A stretch of DNA of 64,000 nt, taken from contig OZ251239.1 of NCBI GenBank assembly GCA_965240325.2, positions 558,001 to 622,000 on the forward strand, written 5' to 3'. The stretch comes from Rebecca billardiae RCC1528 (lineage: Eukaryota > Haptophyta). Shown here piece by piece: positions 9,038 through 19,129 of this stretch. Below the pieces are notes generated by a model. It ran no database searches. It saw only the letters and a list, made by a program, of their open reading frames with translations, and was not told the origin of the DNA. Within the stretch, counting starts at the first letter, position 1; each line of letters begins with the position of its first letter. A program made the position numbers and the translations under genes.

Positions 9038-11732
9038 TCAATCGAAATATCTGTCGTCGTCCTCGTCGCTTCGTCGCTCGTAGTCAGCGCGGCCGCTGGC
9101 GGCATAGTCCCCGCCAAGCCCAGCATCGTCGTCGTCGTCGTCGTCGTCTTCGTCGTCGTCAGCATCGTCCGCGCCGCCGTAGCTCGCGCCCGGCTCCTCG
9201 TCGTCGTCGCGACCGTGTCCGTGACCGTCGCGGCGATCGTCGTCGCTTCCAGCGCTCTGCTCGCCATCGGCGCCGCGACGGCCGCGAGCGGAAGGTGCGC
9301 GACGGCGCGCGCGCTCCGCCGCGCCGTCGAGCTCGAGGCCGAGCCCGAGGTCGAACGTGTCCGCCGCCGCCCCCTCCTCCTCGTCCCGCTCTGACGCGCT
9401 GCTGTGCGCACCCCAGGGGCCGAGCGCGCGCGCGGCGGACAAGCCGCCGGCATCGCTGCCGGTCGCGGCCGTGCGCACGCGGGCGCGCGGACTGCTCCGA
9501 GCGGCGGCCCCTGCGGCCCTGGCGCCGCTGCGCTTGGGCGTGCTGCCCCCGCTGCTCGGGCGGGCGGGCGAGCGCGCGGGCGCGCCGCGCCGCGCGTCCG
9601 CGCCGCCGCTCCCATGAGCCAGCGTCAGCATGGCCGCCGCACGTGGTGCAGGGCTGGGCTCGGCGCCGGCGCGCGGCCGAGCGCGCCGCGCCGCGCCTGC
9701 CGCGGGTGCGGCGCGGCGCGAGGCTGTGGGAGCTTCCCGGCGCGGTGGCGCCGATGCCACGCGGCGCGCGTACGGCGCCCGCGCCTGCTCCTGCTCGCCC
9801 CTCTCGCGCGCGGCGCCCAGCACGGCGCTCTCGCCGCTGCGCGGGTGCGCGCGCGGCGCTGTTTGCTCAGGCTCTGCAGCGGCGCGCTCTGCGGCGCGGC
9901 GGCGCGGCGGCGCGCGGCCCGTGAGCAGCTGCGCCTCGAGCGCTTGCAGCTCGCGCATGGCGGTGCTCAGCTCGCCGCCGCCACTCGGCGCACCGCCCGC
10001 CGCGCCGCGCGCCGAGCGGCCAGCCGCGCTGCCCGGCGCTCCCGAGCCGGCCCCTGCCGAGCGCGGCGGCGGCGGCGTGGGGCCCGCGCTCGGCTGCTCC
10101 GCTGCAGGCGGCCGCGGACTGCGCTTGGCGGATGCGGCGGCAGCGGCCGCGCCGCCGCCGGGCCGCCACGCCGCCGGTGGCGCCCACGGCTTGGTTGGCG
10201 CGCGCTTCGACTCATCCGCCTCCGGCCGCTCGTTGACCTCCATCCGCTCCGTGAGCAGCCGGACAGTCCGGGCGAGCACGTCCAGCCGCGCCTGCTGCCG
10301 CCGCTCCGAAGTCCGGACCGCGTCCAGAGTCCGGGACTCCACACCGGACAGGGCGGCGTGCAGCGCGTCGTCGGCGGGCGAGCCGGGCGAGCCGGGCGTG
10401 CGAGCCGTCAGCGCGGCCGCCGCGCCGTCGAGCGTGCCGCGCGCCCGCCCGCCCGTGCGCGCACGCACCCAGCCATCATACACACCGTCAAGCACGCTGC
10501 TGCCGCCAGCGCGCGGCGCACGCGCGCGCGGCGCGGCGCGCGGCGGCGCGGCCTCCTCGCCCTCGGCGGCGGCGCGCTGGCGGCGGCGGGACGGGCTGGG
10601 CGGGCTGGTGTCCGCGCGGGCGGCGGCGGCGAGCACCTCCTCGCGCAGCTCGTCCACGCGAGACAGGCACTCCTGCGCCCGGCGCGGCGCCGACGGGCGC
10701 GCGCGCGTGCGCAGCACAGCGCGCACTGAGGTGAAGGCTGAGGGAGCGCGGCGCAGGCGCGGGGCGCACGCGCGGCGCGCGCGCGCGGGTGCGGGCGCAG
10801 CGAGCCGCCGCGGCGATGCGCGGCGGCAGGCGCACGCCGCGTCGTCCGTGCGCGCGGCGGCACGCACCGCCGCCGGCCGCACCGCCGCGCTCGGCGCGCA
10901 CCTCCGCCACGCGCGAGCACGCCATCTCGGCGCGCCGGCAGCGTTCGTCGGCCGATCGCCGCGCCGCCTCCGAGCGCTCGCCGAGCGCACGCACGCCCTC
11001 CGCCGCCTCCTGCTGCGCAGCCTCGCGCGCGCGGCGCTCGCTGGCGAGGAGCTTGCTCAGGTGCGCGTCCGACGCAGCAGCGCCCGGCGCTGGCTGGCTT
11101 TCCACGCGCGAGAGCTGCGCCCGCGGCGGCCCGTGCCCCGGCGCGGTGCGCGGCCGCGCGCGCGTTCGGCACAGCGCGTGAACGCGCAGCCGCGCGGCGT
11201 GCGCGGCGTGAGCGGCGCGGCAGGCGTGCGCGAGATCACGGCATCGTCGCGCGGCAGCGAGTGCACGCGCGCGCGCGCGCACCCGCGTGGCCAGATCCGT
11301 GACCTGCGCACCGAGCGCATGCAGCTGGGCGGACCCCGCCACCGGGTCGGAGCGAGCGCGCAGCTCCGAGCGCAACGCGCTGACCTCCGCCTCGAGGCGC
11401 GCGCCGGTCTCGGTGGCGGTGCTCTCGACGCGCGCAACCGCCTCGCGCTCCCTCGAGAGCGCCGCGTGCGCGTCGTGCAGCTCCGCCTCGAGCGCGCGCG
11501 CGCGCTGCTCCGCCTCCGCCGCCCTGCTCTCCACCATCCGCGCGAGCCGCACGGTCTTGAGAACATTCTCATCGGTGGCCGCTGACTTGCGCTCGAGGTC
11601 GTCGAGGCGCTGGGCGAATGCGGAGACCTGCAGGCTCGCGGTCGTCACCCGCTCGAGCTGAAGCTCGAGGAATGCCGTGTACTGCCGAGCCGTGTTCGAG
11701 GAGGCACCGCTCGGCTGGAGCGTGCGCGCCAT
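9038..11732 (-). CDS. Coiled-coil protein with disordered, Asp-rich C-terminus
   Basis: Three exons, all joined in phase 0: 11732-11283, 11114-10902 and 10672-9038. The introns (11282-11115 and 10901-10673) both start GTGCGC and end GCAG on the minus strand. The product is about 765 residues, starting 'MARTLQPSG'. Residues about 10-220 form long amphipathic helices with heptads ('FLELQLERVTTASLQVSAF', 'LEAELHDAHAALSRERE'). The middle third is a Pro/Ala/Arg/Gly disordered region with phosphorylatable serines. The tail is very acidic, with about eight consecutive Asp around 9120-9145 encoded by a GAC run, ending 'DEDDDRYFD'. This suggests a cytoskeletal or centriolar structural role, but I cannot name a family. 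It is divergent from the ankyrin gene, 170 bp away. Confidence 0.65.
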
Positions 11733-11902
11733 CGTTCGTGCGCGCACTTGAACTGGAGAAGGCCGGTGCCGTTTCGTCTCGCGGAATCAATAATGAAGCC
11801 GGTGGAGTGCCGCTTCGCTTTCCCGCGAGCTGGCTCTTTCAGCGACCCGCGGCCGGCCCGCCCGCCATCATCGCCAGCGCACACAACGTCGAGCAGGCGG
11901 TC
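11733..11902. promoter_or_regulatory. Bidirectional intergenic promoter region
   Basis: The start codons of the coiled-coil gene (minus, 11732) and the ankyrin gene (plus, 11903) are only 170 bp apart, so both promoters must sit here or overlap the genes. No TATA box is evident. Confidence 0.45.
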
Positions 11903-12685
11903 ATGGCCAGCGCACACAACGTCGAGCAGCCGGTGCGGCGGCGCAAGCGCCCCCCCGGCTCGATCAAGTACGAGCCGTCGGAAGAGGAGCTCGCGGACGA
12001 GAAGTTCCTCAACCACGTCGACGTCGGCGAGCACGAGGCCGCCATCGCCATGCTCAAGAAGGGGCAGCAAGTCAACGTCGCGTCCGAGCGAGGCGAGACG
12101 CCCGTGCACAAGGCGGTGCGGCGCGGCGACACCGAGTTCGTCGCGCAGCTCCTCGCCGCCGGCGCGGTGTGCGACTACGCCGACGTGGACGGCATCACGC
12201 CCGTCGTGATCGCCGTGCAGTACGGCTTCAACGAGATCGTGCAGCAGCTGATCAAGAAAGGCGCGAGCCTGACCGCCAAGACGGTTGACGGCTCGACGCT
12301 GCTGCACAGCGCGGTGTACGGCGCGCACGAGCCGACGGTGGCGCTGCTGCTGAAGGAGCGGGCGATCCTCGACCTGCTGGAGGAGAAGGACGCCAACGGC
12401 CGCACCGCGCTGCAGGTCGCGTCGTACCGCGCGCCCACCTCCGTGTGCGAGCTGCTGGTCCAGGCGGGCGCGGACACGCACGCGACGGACAAGCGCGGCA
12501 ACACGCCCGCCACGCTCGCTGCCGCCGGCGGCCGGCGCAACTCGAAGGAGTTCTTCGACAAGGTCGACATCGAGAAGGCGGCGGCGATGCACGAGGCGGC
12601 GCAGAAGCAGAAAATGGTCGGGCGCCGGCTCTCGGGTGCGGCCAAGTACTACAGCCAGCATGGCGTGCACGAGCCCTCCCACTGA
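11903..12685 (+). CDS. Ankyrin-repeat protein
   Basis: 260 residues, single exon, start at ATG 11903. Four to five ankyrin units are readable from about residue 60 to 215, each with the T-P-L/V-H-A helix start: 'GETPVHKAVRRGDTEFV', 'GITPVVIAVQYGFNEIV', 'GSTLLHSAVYGAHEPTV', 'GRTALQVASYRAPTSV' and 'GNTPATLAAAGG'. A basic N-terminus ('RRRKRPPGS') precedes them and a helical tail follows ('IEKAAAMHEAAQKQKM'). Ankyrin stacks bind partner proteins; the partner is unknown. The first eleven codons are a near-exact copy of the 33 bp just upstream (11870-11902), where the ATG position reads ATC. The upstream frame is open but starts no obvious protein. Confidence 0.8.
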   Translation: MASAHNVEQPVRRRKRPPGSIKYEPSEEELADEKFLNHVDVGEHEAAIAMLKKGQQVNVASERGETPVHKAVRRGDTEFVAQLLAAGAVCDYADVDGITPVVIAVQYGFNEIVQQLIKKGASLTAKTVDGSTLLHSAVYGAHEPTVALLLKERAILDLLEEKDANGRTALQVASYRAPTSVCELLVQAGADTHATDKRGNTPATLAAAGGRRNSKEFFDKVDIEKAAAMHEAAQKQKMVGRRLSGAAKYYSQHGVHEPSH

Positions 12686-12689
12686 GGAG

Positions 12690-13295
12690 CCGTTCTGAGG
12701 CGCTCGCGGGCGCGCGCGGCGCCGTGCACGTGAGCGCGGGCTGGTCGCGCAGCCTGGTGGTGGACGCAGCGGGCGGCGTGCGCTCATTCGGAGAAGCACC
12801 TGTTGGTTGCCCAAACCACCCGATGGCGGCGGGCGTGCGCGCCGTGCGCGCCTGCGCAGGCCTTTGCGCCTGGTGTGGTGGTGGGCATGGACGGCAGCGT
12901 GCACGTGTGGGGCGACCCGGTTCGCCTTGCGTGCCTCAACCACCGCCTTCGGCCGTGGCGGTGGGAGGGCCTCGAGGCCATGGTGCCCGCGCGCGTGAGA
13001 CAGGAGTGCGTGTCGGCCTGCGCGCTCGGCGGGGATGCCCGAGCGCGCTGCTCGTCGGATGGCGGACGGCAGCGTGCGCTCGTGCGGCACGCAGAGAGCT
13101 GCGCTCGTCCTCGGCGTGAGTCACGATCCCACCCCGGGGCAGCCAGTTGGGGCCAAGGTGGCGCCCACGCGCATCGCGCAGCTGCCACCGCTGCAGCGTC
13201 GGCACTTCGAAGCACCTCTCGACTGGCCCGCTGGCGGCTGGGCCTCACGCCCTCATCGGGGCGGGATCTTCGTCTCGTCTTCGTCTGACGTCTGA
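12690..13295 (+). pseudogene. RCC1-repeat pseudogene
   Basis: Fragments of RCC1 blades occur in order but in different frames: 'VHVSAGWSRSLVVDAAGGV' (about 12724-12780), 'VVVGMDGSVHVWG' (about 12878-12915), 'MADGSVRSCGTQRAALVLG' (about 13060-13116) and a C-terminal 'PTRIAQLPPLQ' (about 13167-13200). The last matches the C-terminus of the intact RCC1 gene at 25299-26843 ('ARLAQLPPLAS'), so this is probably the broken 3' half of a paralogue. The missing N-terminal part and several frameshifts argue against function. It starts 5 bp after the ankyrin stop codon. Confidence 0.6.
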
Positions 13296-13587
13296 TCGAT
13301 TCCTTTTTAAATTCCCCTTTATATCCTCTTATTACTGTTGCCTGAGCTGTGTGCGTCTCTTATTCTTAGTAAACTGTATTCATCATTCGGTTGGATCCCG
13401 CGCGTACTTCATCGTACAAAGGTACCCGCAAATATCAATCGGAATCGCTCGCGCGGTTACACCTCGGCTCGTATTCACTGCGCCTGGACGTACGTAACAA
13501 GAAGTGGCGGCCTCGGCCTGTGGGGTGGCACGCTGCCTGCCCCTCACCGCCGCTGGCGCTCGGCTGAGCGCTGCCGGTTGATCCGGC
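13296..13587. other. Intergenic
   Basis: AT-richer spacer between the RCC1 pseudogene and the PPC-domain gene. It presumably holds the latter's promoter. No other structure seen. Confidence 0.5.
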
Positions 13588-16068
13588 ATGTTCGACGACG
13601 AGGACTGGGTGTACACCCCCGGCGCGTACATCGCGTACCCCCAGTACGACTACAAGCCCACAGAGCGCCGCGAGGACTTTGCGTTCCAGTCGCAGCTGGG
13701 GTACAAGCGGCGCTCGGCCGCGACCGCGCGCCGCTCCAACCACGGGCGGGTGGGTTGGAACTCGAGCCTGAAGGCGCCATACCGGCCGCTCGGCACGCCC
13801 CGCTTCGACATCACCGCCCGCCCCAAGCCGCCCGTCGAGGACGCGCGCCTTCAGATCAAGCACCCGTCGCGAGGCAAGCAGCGCGACGCGGGCGAGCGCG
13901 AGTCTGACGCGCACAAGAACCTCGAGCCCGGGAAGGAGGTGATGGGCAAGGTGAGCCAGTTCAAGTTCCAGGTGCGCGTCGCGTCAGCGCGCCGCGCCCG
14001 TGGCGCGACGCTCGCCGCGCGCACCACGACGAGTCGGCGCGCGCGCCTCACGCGCGCGCTCGCTGCGCCGTGCGCGCCCGTTGCGCGCCCTACGCCGCGT
14101 GCCGCGGCGGCGATGGCGATGGCGATGGCGATGGCAGTACTACATGATCTACGTGCCGTCCGGGCGGATCCTCACCGTGCAGCTCACCGCGCTCACGGGC
14201 GACCCTGACATGTTCATCGACAACACCAACCAGTACCCCACGGGCAAAGAATCTCTGTGGAAGTCGGCAGAGGTGCGCCGCGGCGCGGCGGCGCCGGAGG
14301 CAGCGGCGGTGGCGGCGGCGCAGCGCGGCGGCGTGCTGCCTCGGCGCGGCGGGCGCGCGGGTGCGAGGTGTCGCGCGCTCACGCACACGCCACGCCCGCG
14401 CGCGCGCGCAGGTCGGCGAGGACAAGGTCACCATCACACCCGACGCGCCGGGCGCGCGGCCCGGTATGTATTACATAGGCGTATACGGTCCCAAGGACAG
14501 CCGCTTCTCCATACTGGCGAGCCTGACCACGCCCGCGCGCAAGATGCCCGTGGTGCAGGAGCCGACGCTGAACGGGTACGGGCTGATCCGGCAGGAGCTG
14601 GAGCGCGCGCAGGCGCGCAAGCTCGCCGCCAAGCAGGGCAACCCGCTCGAGTGGGACCTGCCACACTTCGCACAGGCCGCCGCGATGAGGCCAGCTTCAC
14701 TCGGCAGCGCCGGCCTCGCGGCCGCGCGCGAGGCGGTGGGCGCGGCGGACGGCGAGGGTCGCGGCGGCGAGGGCGGCGGCGAGGGCGGCGAGGGCGTGGA
14801 TCCACGGCCGGGCAGCAAGGCGTCCACGCGGGGCGAGGGCGGCGAGGGCAGCGTGGGAAGCCGCCCGAGCACAGTCGACGCGCGCGCCGTGCTCGCCGCA
14901 GCCGCCGCCGCTGCCGAGGGGGGCGACGCGCGCGGCGCAGCCCTCGGCGCAGCCAGTCCGTTCGCGCGCCGCCGAAGCTCGGCGCGCGACGGGGACTCGA
15001 TGCAGCGGCGCAGCCCGCCCTCGGCGCCGCTGCGCGTGCTGCCGGTGCCCGCGCTCTCGGACGTGGCGCTCGCGGCCGAGCGCGCCGCCATCGGCCAGGT
15101 CGAGCGCACGCTGCTGCGCTCGCGGCAGGCGGCCATCATCGGCGCGTCGCGGCCCAAAACGACTGGTCTGACCGGCGGCGTCGGCCGCGGCGGCGGCGGC
15201 CCGGCCGCGGGCTCGTTTGGGCGCGGGCGCGCGGTGACGGCGAACAACTCGCCGACGGGGGAGGACGTGCGCAAGATCGCGCCCGCGCGCTTCTACGCGA
15301 GGTCCGTCTCGCCCGGCGGCACGCACTACGGGCCTGGCGGCGGCGCGGGCGGAGATGGCGGCGCGGGCTCGGCGCCGCCGACGGCGGACGGCAACGATGC
15401 GCGCACGCGCGCCGGCGCCGCGCTCGCGCGCGCGCGCTCGAGCGGCAGCGGCGCGGGCGGCGGCGGCGCGGACAAGGCGCACTCGCCGCGCGAGGAGGTG
15501 CCACTGGAGCACAGGCTGGTGCGCGCGCGCTCGCGGCGCGCCCGCCCGCGCCGCGCTCCCACCCTCGCTCCCACCGCCGCCGCCGCGCCCTCGGCTGAGC
15601 GCCGCGCCGCCGCCGCCCGCCGCGCCGCTCCGCACGCCCGCCCTGCACGGCGCCGCGCCGCGCCGCGCCGCGCAGGCGAGCCAGCGCTCCGAGTACGCGC
15701 GGCTGAAGGCGGAGTACAACCGCAAGCTCGTGCACTCGCTCGAGCGCATGGAGGCGGAGCGCGCGCTCAACCACCGCCTCCGGCAGGGCGCCTTTTCGCG
15801 CGTCGACCCGACTGCACACGGCCTGCAAGGGGACGTGATCCTTCGAATGATGCGCACCGACGCGTACGCGCTCAAGCTCGAGCTCGAGCGGGTGCGCAAG
15901 GAGCGCGCGCACGAGATGGGCGAGGCGACGACGTGGGACGAGAAGCTCGGCCGCGGCGCGCTCGCGCGCAGCCGACTCGACGCCATCGCCAAGATCGGGC
16001 AGGGCACGTCGCTCGTCCAGTCGGCCGTGAACAAGTCGCGCCGCGGCAGCGCCGTCGCGGCGCCGTGA
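13588..16068 (+). CDS. PPC-domain protein with long disordered region and C-terminal helix
   Basis: Four exons, all phase 0: 13588-13971, 14138-14272, 14412-15518 and 15676-16068, about 672 residues. The introns (166, 139 and 157 bp) all run GTGCGC...GCAG. Exons 2-3 encode a bacterial-type pre-peptidase C-terminal (PPC) beta-sandwich: 'YYMIYVPSGRILTVQLTAL', 'GDPDMFIDNTNQYPTG' and 'PGMYYIGVYGPKDSRFSI', with the characteristic G-D-P-D and Y-I-G-V-Y-G. A Gly/Ala/Arg-rich region about 350 residues long follows, then a charged helical end ('YARLKAEYNRKLVHSLERM', 'ALKLELERVRKERAHEM'). There is no signal peptide at 'MFDDEDWVYTPGAY', unusual for a PPC protein, which is normally extracellular. Function unknown; a cytoskeletal or ciliary scaffold would fit. 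Confidence 0.75.
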
Positions 16069-16913
16069 CGAGTGTTCCGAGTTTGTGAGCCACGGGGTGT
16101 GGCATATGGCCGTCGGCCCGGGCGCCCGCGGCGCAGCCGCCGCGGCCTCTGGCCCTCGCTGATCGTCGCTGACGCGAGCAGGCTAACTACGCTGTGAGCG
16201 GCCGGTGATTGATGCCAGTCTCACTAGTCACTGACACTGTCATTAGTGTCAAGCATCACTCAGTGTCAGTGACTTACAGGAATTGGTCTATACAGAGTGC
16301 ATGGTTGTCCGGTGCTGTGAATGATTAGCTTATAGAGTCCGGCGGAATCTACAACTTGTGGTCTGATTCTAAACAGGAGATCTCATTAAGAGGCGCGCGG
16401 TGATATCTCCGTGTCGAGCAGTTACTTTCGCTTCATGATCAGCCAGAAATGTTTCGTGCGCCAGTCTCCTCTGGATATGAGTGGATAACCGCGTCGGTAG
16501 CCGCGTCGATATTCAAAGGCTCATTTAGCTCGCGCGATCAGGACCGCGTCAAATGTTTAAGGCTCATTAAGTTATCTCCAAAACGGCGGGGCGCCAATGG
16601 CGTGGCTTCCCGCGACGATAGATATTGACTGAATCCTGCTGCTATTTTCTGCTATTTCGCAGGGCCTTCGGGGTAGTGTCGGCGACTTCGGAAGCCGAAG
16701 GCGAATCGGCAGAAGTGCACCAATGGGAATCTTGACGTTCCGCCACCCTTACATGAATAAACATCAGGCGGTGGTCAGGGCGGTTCTCGGAGACCTCCAT
16801 CTGGGGTGCACTTACCCAAGCGAGATTGGACCTCGTCACCAGGGAACGCGCATCTTGCGGAACCGTCTCAAAGAGCGACGGTGCTGCGCACGCACCCACA
16901 CAACACCCCAGGC
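16069..16913. other. Intergenic with a 14-bp inverted repeat
   Basis: AT-richer spacer of 845 bp. 'AGTCACTGACACTG' at 16226-16239 is repeated inverted at 16261-16274 (perfect, 21-nt loop), between the PPC gene's 3' end and the histidine kinase. No gene is supported. Confidence 0.55.
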
Positions 16914-18926
16914 ATGGGCGACGCCCTGCACGCGGGCGAGGCGAGCCTGCCCATAAGCGATGTGCTACGCCACATCTGCCACGACCTGCGCTCGCCGCTC
17001 ATCGCTGCGCTCAGCTCGCTCCGATCCTTTGCGGACGTCGACCAGAACGCGCCGCTCTCGTCGGCGCAGGTGCAGTCGCGCATCGCGACGGCGCTGGCTG
17101 CGGCGGAGCTGATGGAGGGGGTCGTGAACAACATGATCGACTTCGAGGCTCTCCAGTCGGGCCGCACCGCCGTCCACTACGGCTGCCTCCGCCCGTCGCA
17201 GGTGATGGGCGGTGTCGGCGAGGCATTTGCGACGCTCGCGCTGAGCAAAGGCGTCGCCCTGGACGTGGCGCCGCCGCCGGCGGAGCTGGAGTCGACGGTG
17301 CGATCGGCCGACCTCCGCCTGCTGCGCACCTGCCTGCACACCGGCATCGCCAACGCCCTCGCCTTCACGCCCGAGGGCGGGCGCGTGCGCGTGAGCATGC
17401 GCCCGAGCGCCGACGACCCGGAGACGTTCCTGGTGTGCGTCGAGGACACGGGCGTGGGCGTGGGCGCGGCACTGCTGGAGCAGCTGCGGCAGGGCGGCGC
17501 CTTCAGCCACCTCACGCCGGGCCAGCTCGGTGGGCACGGCGGCGCCGGCCTCGGCATCGCCATCGCGCGCCGCCTCCTGAGCATGCACCGCGGCTCATCG
17601 CTCGCGCTCCACTCGGATGGCGAAGGCCACGGCTTTGAGTTCACCATGGCGGTGCGCGCGCCGCTCGTGTACAGCGGCGCGCCGGCGGCGCCGCCGGCCG
17701 CCCCGGCCTCCGAGCGCCTCGCCGCGAAGCGCTCGTTCTCGCTGGGCGCCGAGCCGGCCGGCGCGCCCGCGCTCGGCCTGCGCGTGCCCGCGGCCGAGGC
17801 CGAGCTGCCCGCCGGCGCGACGGGCGCGGCGGCAGACGAGGCGATCGCCGACGGCCTGCACGTGCTGCACGTGGACGACGACCCGCTGATGCTCCTCACG
17901 ATGCCCGCCACCGTCTTCGACCCGCTCGGCTGCTTCTGCGAGCAGGCCGAGTGCGGCGCGGACGCGCTCGCGCTCGTCGCCGCGCGCCAAGCGCCGTACG
18001 ACGTCATCGTTCTCGATAACCAGATGCCGGGCATGACCGGCGCACAGGTGGCGCGGGTGCTGCGCGCTCGCGGGTGTGAGAGCCTGCTCGTCGGGCTCAC
18101 CGCCGACCCGCCCGGCTCCGCCGACCGCGAGGAGTTCGAGGCGTGCCTCGACGTGTGCGCCGACAAGGACACGTTCGGACTCGAGCGACTGCGCTCCGTG
18201 CTGCGCGCGCGGCGCGCGGCCGGCGCGCGCCAGCCCGCGGCGGTTGCGGAGGCGCCGGCGGTTGCCGAGGCGCCGCCGGCGGCGGCGGAGCCGCCGGCCT
18301 CGGAGCCGAGCGAAGCGCAGCCCGGCCTGACGCCCTGGTCCTTCGGCCATGGCCTCATCCCGGACGACGCGGAACTCGACCTCTGCGCCGAGCTGCCGCC
18401 GGCCGGCGCGCCGCCGCTGGCCACCTCCGTCTCGATCTCCGACTCGAGCGTGTCGTCGCCGTCGCACACGCCGCAGCAGCGGCTGAGCCGGCTCGCCGGG
18501 CTGCGCATGCGCCTGGCCGGCCACGCCGGCGTGCGCGGCTCGAAGCCCACGTCCGGCTCGCGCCCCGGCTCGAAGGGCGAGAGCGAGCGGCACCAGCAGC
18601 AGCCGCCGCCCCGGTGGAATGAGCGATTCGAGCCGCCCAGCTGGCGCGCGCACGGCTCACGGCCGCAGTCTCCGCTCGGCAGCGCAGGCAAGTCGCCGCT
18701 CGGCAGCGTAGGCAAGGGCGTGCTGCCGCAGGGCACCCCTGCCTTCGCGAGCCACACGCTTGCTCCGGTGCCCAAGCTCACGGGCAAGCCCGCGGGCACG
18801 TCGCCGCCGCCGCGCAACAAATGGCCGACTGCCAAGCTGGCACCACTCGGCCCGCCGCAGGCGCCGTCGCACCTCTTTCCGCGTCGACCCGGCGCCAGCC
18901 TCGTCAGCACGCCAAACCCGCGGTAA
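16914..18926 (+). CDS. Soluble hybrid histidine kinase with receiver domain
   Basis: 670 residues, one exon, start ATG 16914. HisKA: 'HICHDLRSPLIAALS' with His23 as phosphoacceptor. HATPase: N-box 'NALAFTPEGG' from Asn147 (usually N-A-x-K-F-T; here Ala replaces the Lys), G1 'VEDTGVGVG' and G2 'GGAGLGIAIARRLLSMH'. Receiver domain from about residue 320: acidic pair 'VLHVDDDPLMLL', phospho-acceptor Asp368 in 'VIVLDNQMPGM' and conserved Lys418 in 'CADKDTF'. A 240-residue Pro/Ser/Gly-rich tail follows. There is no transmembrane or sensory domain, so it is cytosolic and must be driven by a partner or by the tail. It resembles algal hybrid kinases; input and output are unknown. Confidence 0.85.
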   Translation: MGDALHAGEASLPISDVLRHICHDLRSPLIAALSSLRSFADVDQNAPLSSAQVQSRIATALAAAELMEGVVNNMIDFEALQSGRTAVHYGCLRPSQVMGGVGEAFATLALSKGVALDVAPPPAELESTVRSADLRLLRTCLHTGIANALAFTPEGGRVRVSMRPSADDPETFLVCVEDTGVGVGAALLEQLRQGGAFSHLTPGQLGGHGGAGLGIAIARRLLSMHRGSSLALHSDGEGHGFEFTMAVRAPLVYSGAPAAPPAAPASERLAAKRSFSLGAEPAGAPALGLRVPAAEAELPAGATGAAADEAIADGLHVLHVDDDPLMLLTMPATVFDPLGCFCEQAECGADALALVAARQAPYDVIVLDNQMPGMTGAQVARVLRARGCESLLVGLTADPPGSADREEFEACLDVCADKDTFGLERLRSVLRARRAAGARQPAAVAEAPAVAEAPPAAAEPPASEPSEAQPGLTPWSFGHGLIPDDAELDLCAELPPAGAPPLATSVSISDSSVSSPSHTPQQRLSRLAGLRMRLAGHAGVRGSKPTSGSRPGSKGESERHQQQPPPRWNERFEPPSWRAHGSRPQSPLGSAGKSPLGSVGKGVLPQGTPAFASHTLAPVPKLTGKPAGTSPPPRNKWPTAKLAPLGPPQAPSHLFPRRPGASLVSTPNPR

Positions 18927-19129
18927 CACTCACTCCCGGTCTGTCGTCCGAAGGTCATTATTACGGAGGCTCGACTGTCGCGTCGACGACACTTCTGAGT
19001 CCGAGCACACTCTCGTGGACGTGTAGCCAACTCGGTTGCCGATTGACTAAGAGCGTCTTACTCTTGAGGACCGAGTAGGAAGCTAGGAGCACGGTGATTG
19101 GCACTGCTGACGGCTCCGATTGTGAGCTT

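Noticed and set aside
9404-11585. Long plus-strand frames opposite the coiled-coil gene
   Set aside because: Low-complexity Arg/Ala translations; the minus strand shows heptads, consistent introns and an acidic tail.
13569-13592. GCCGGTTGATCCGGCATG resembles the start of 18S rRNA
   Set aside because: Only about 15 bases match and the sequence continues as the start of the PPC-domain gene; no rRNA follows.
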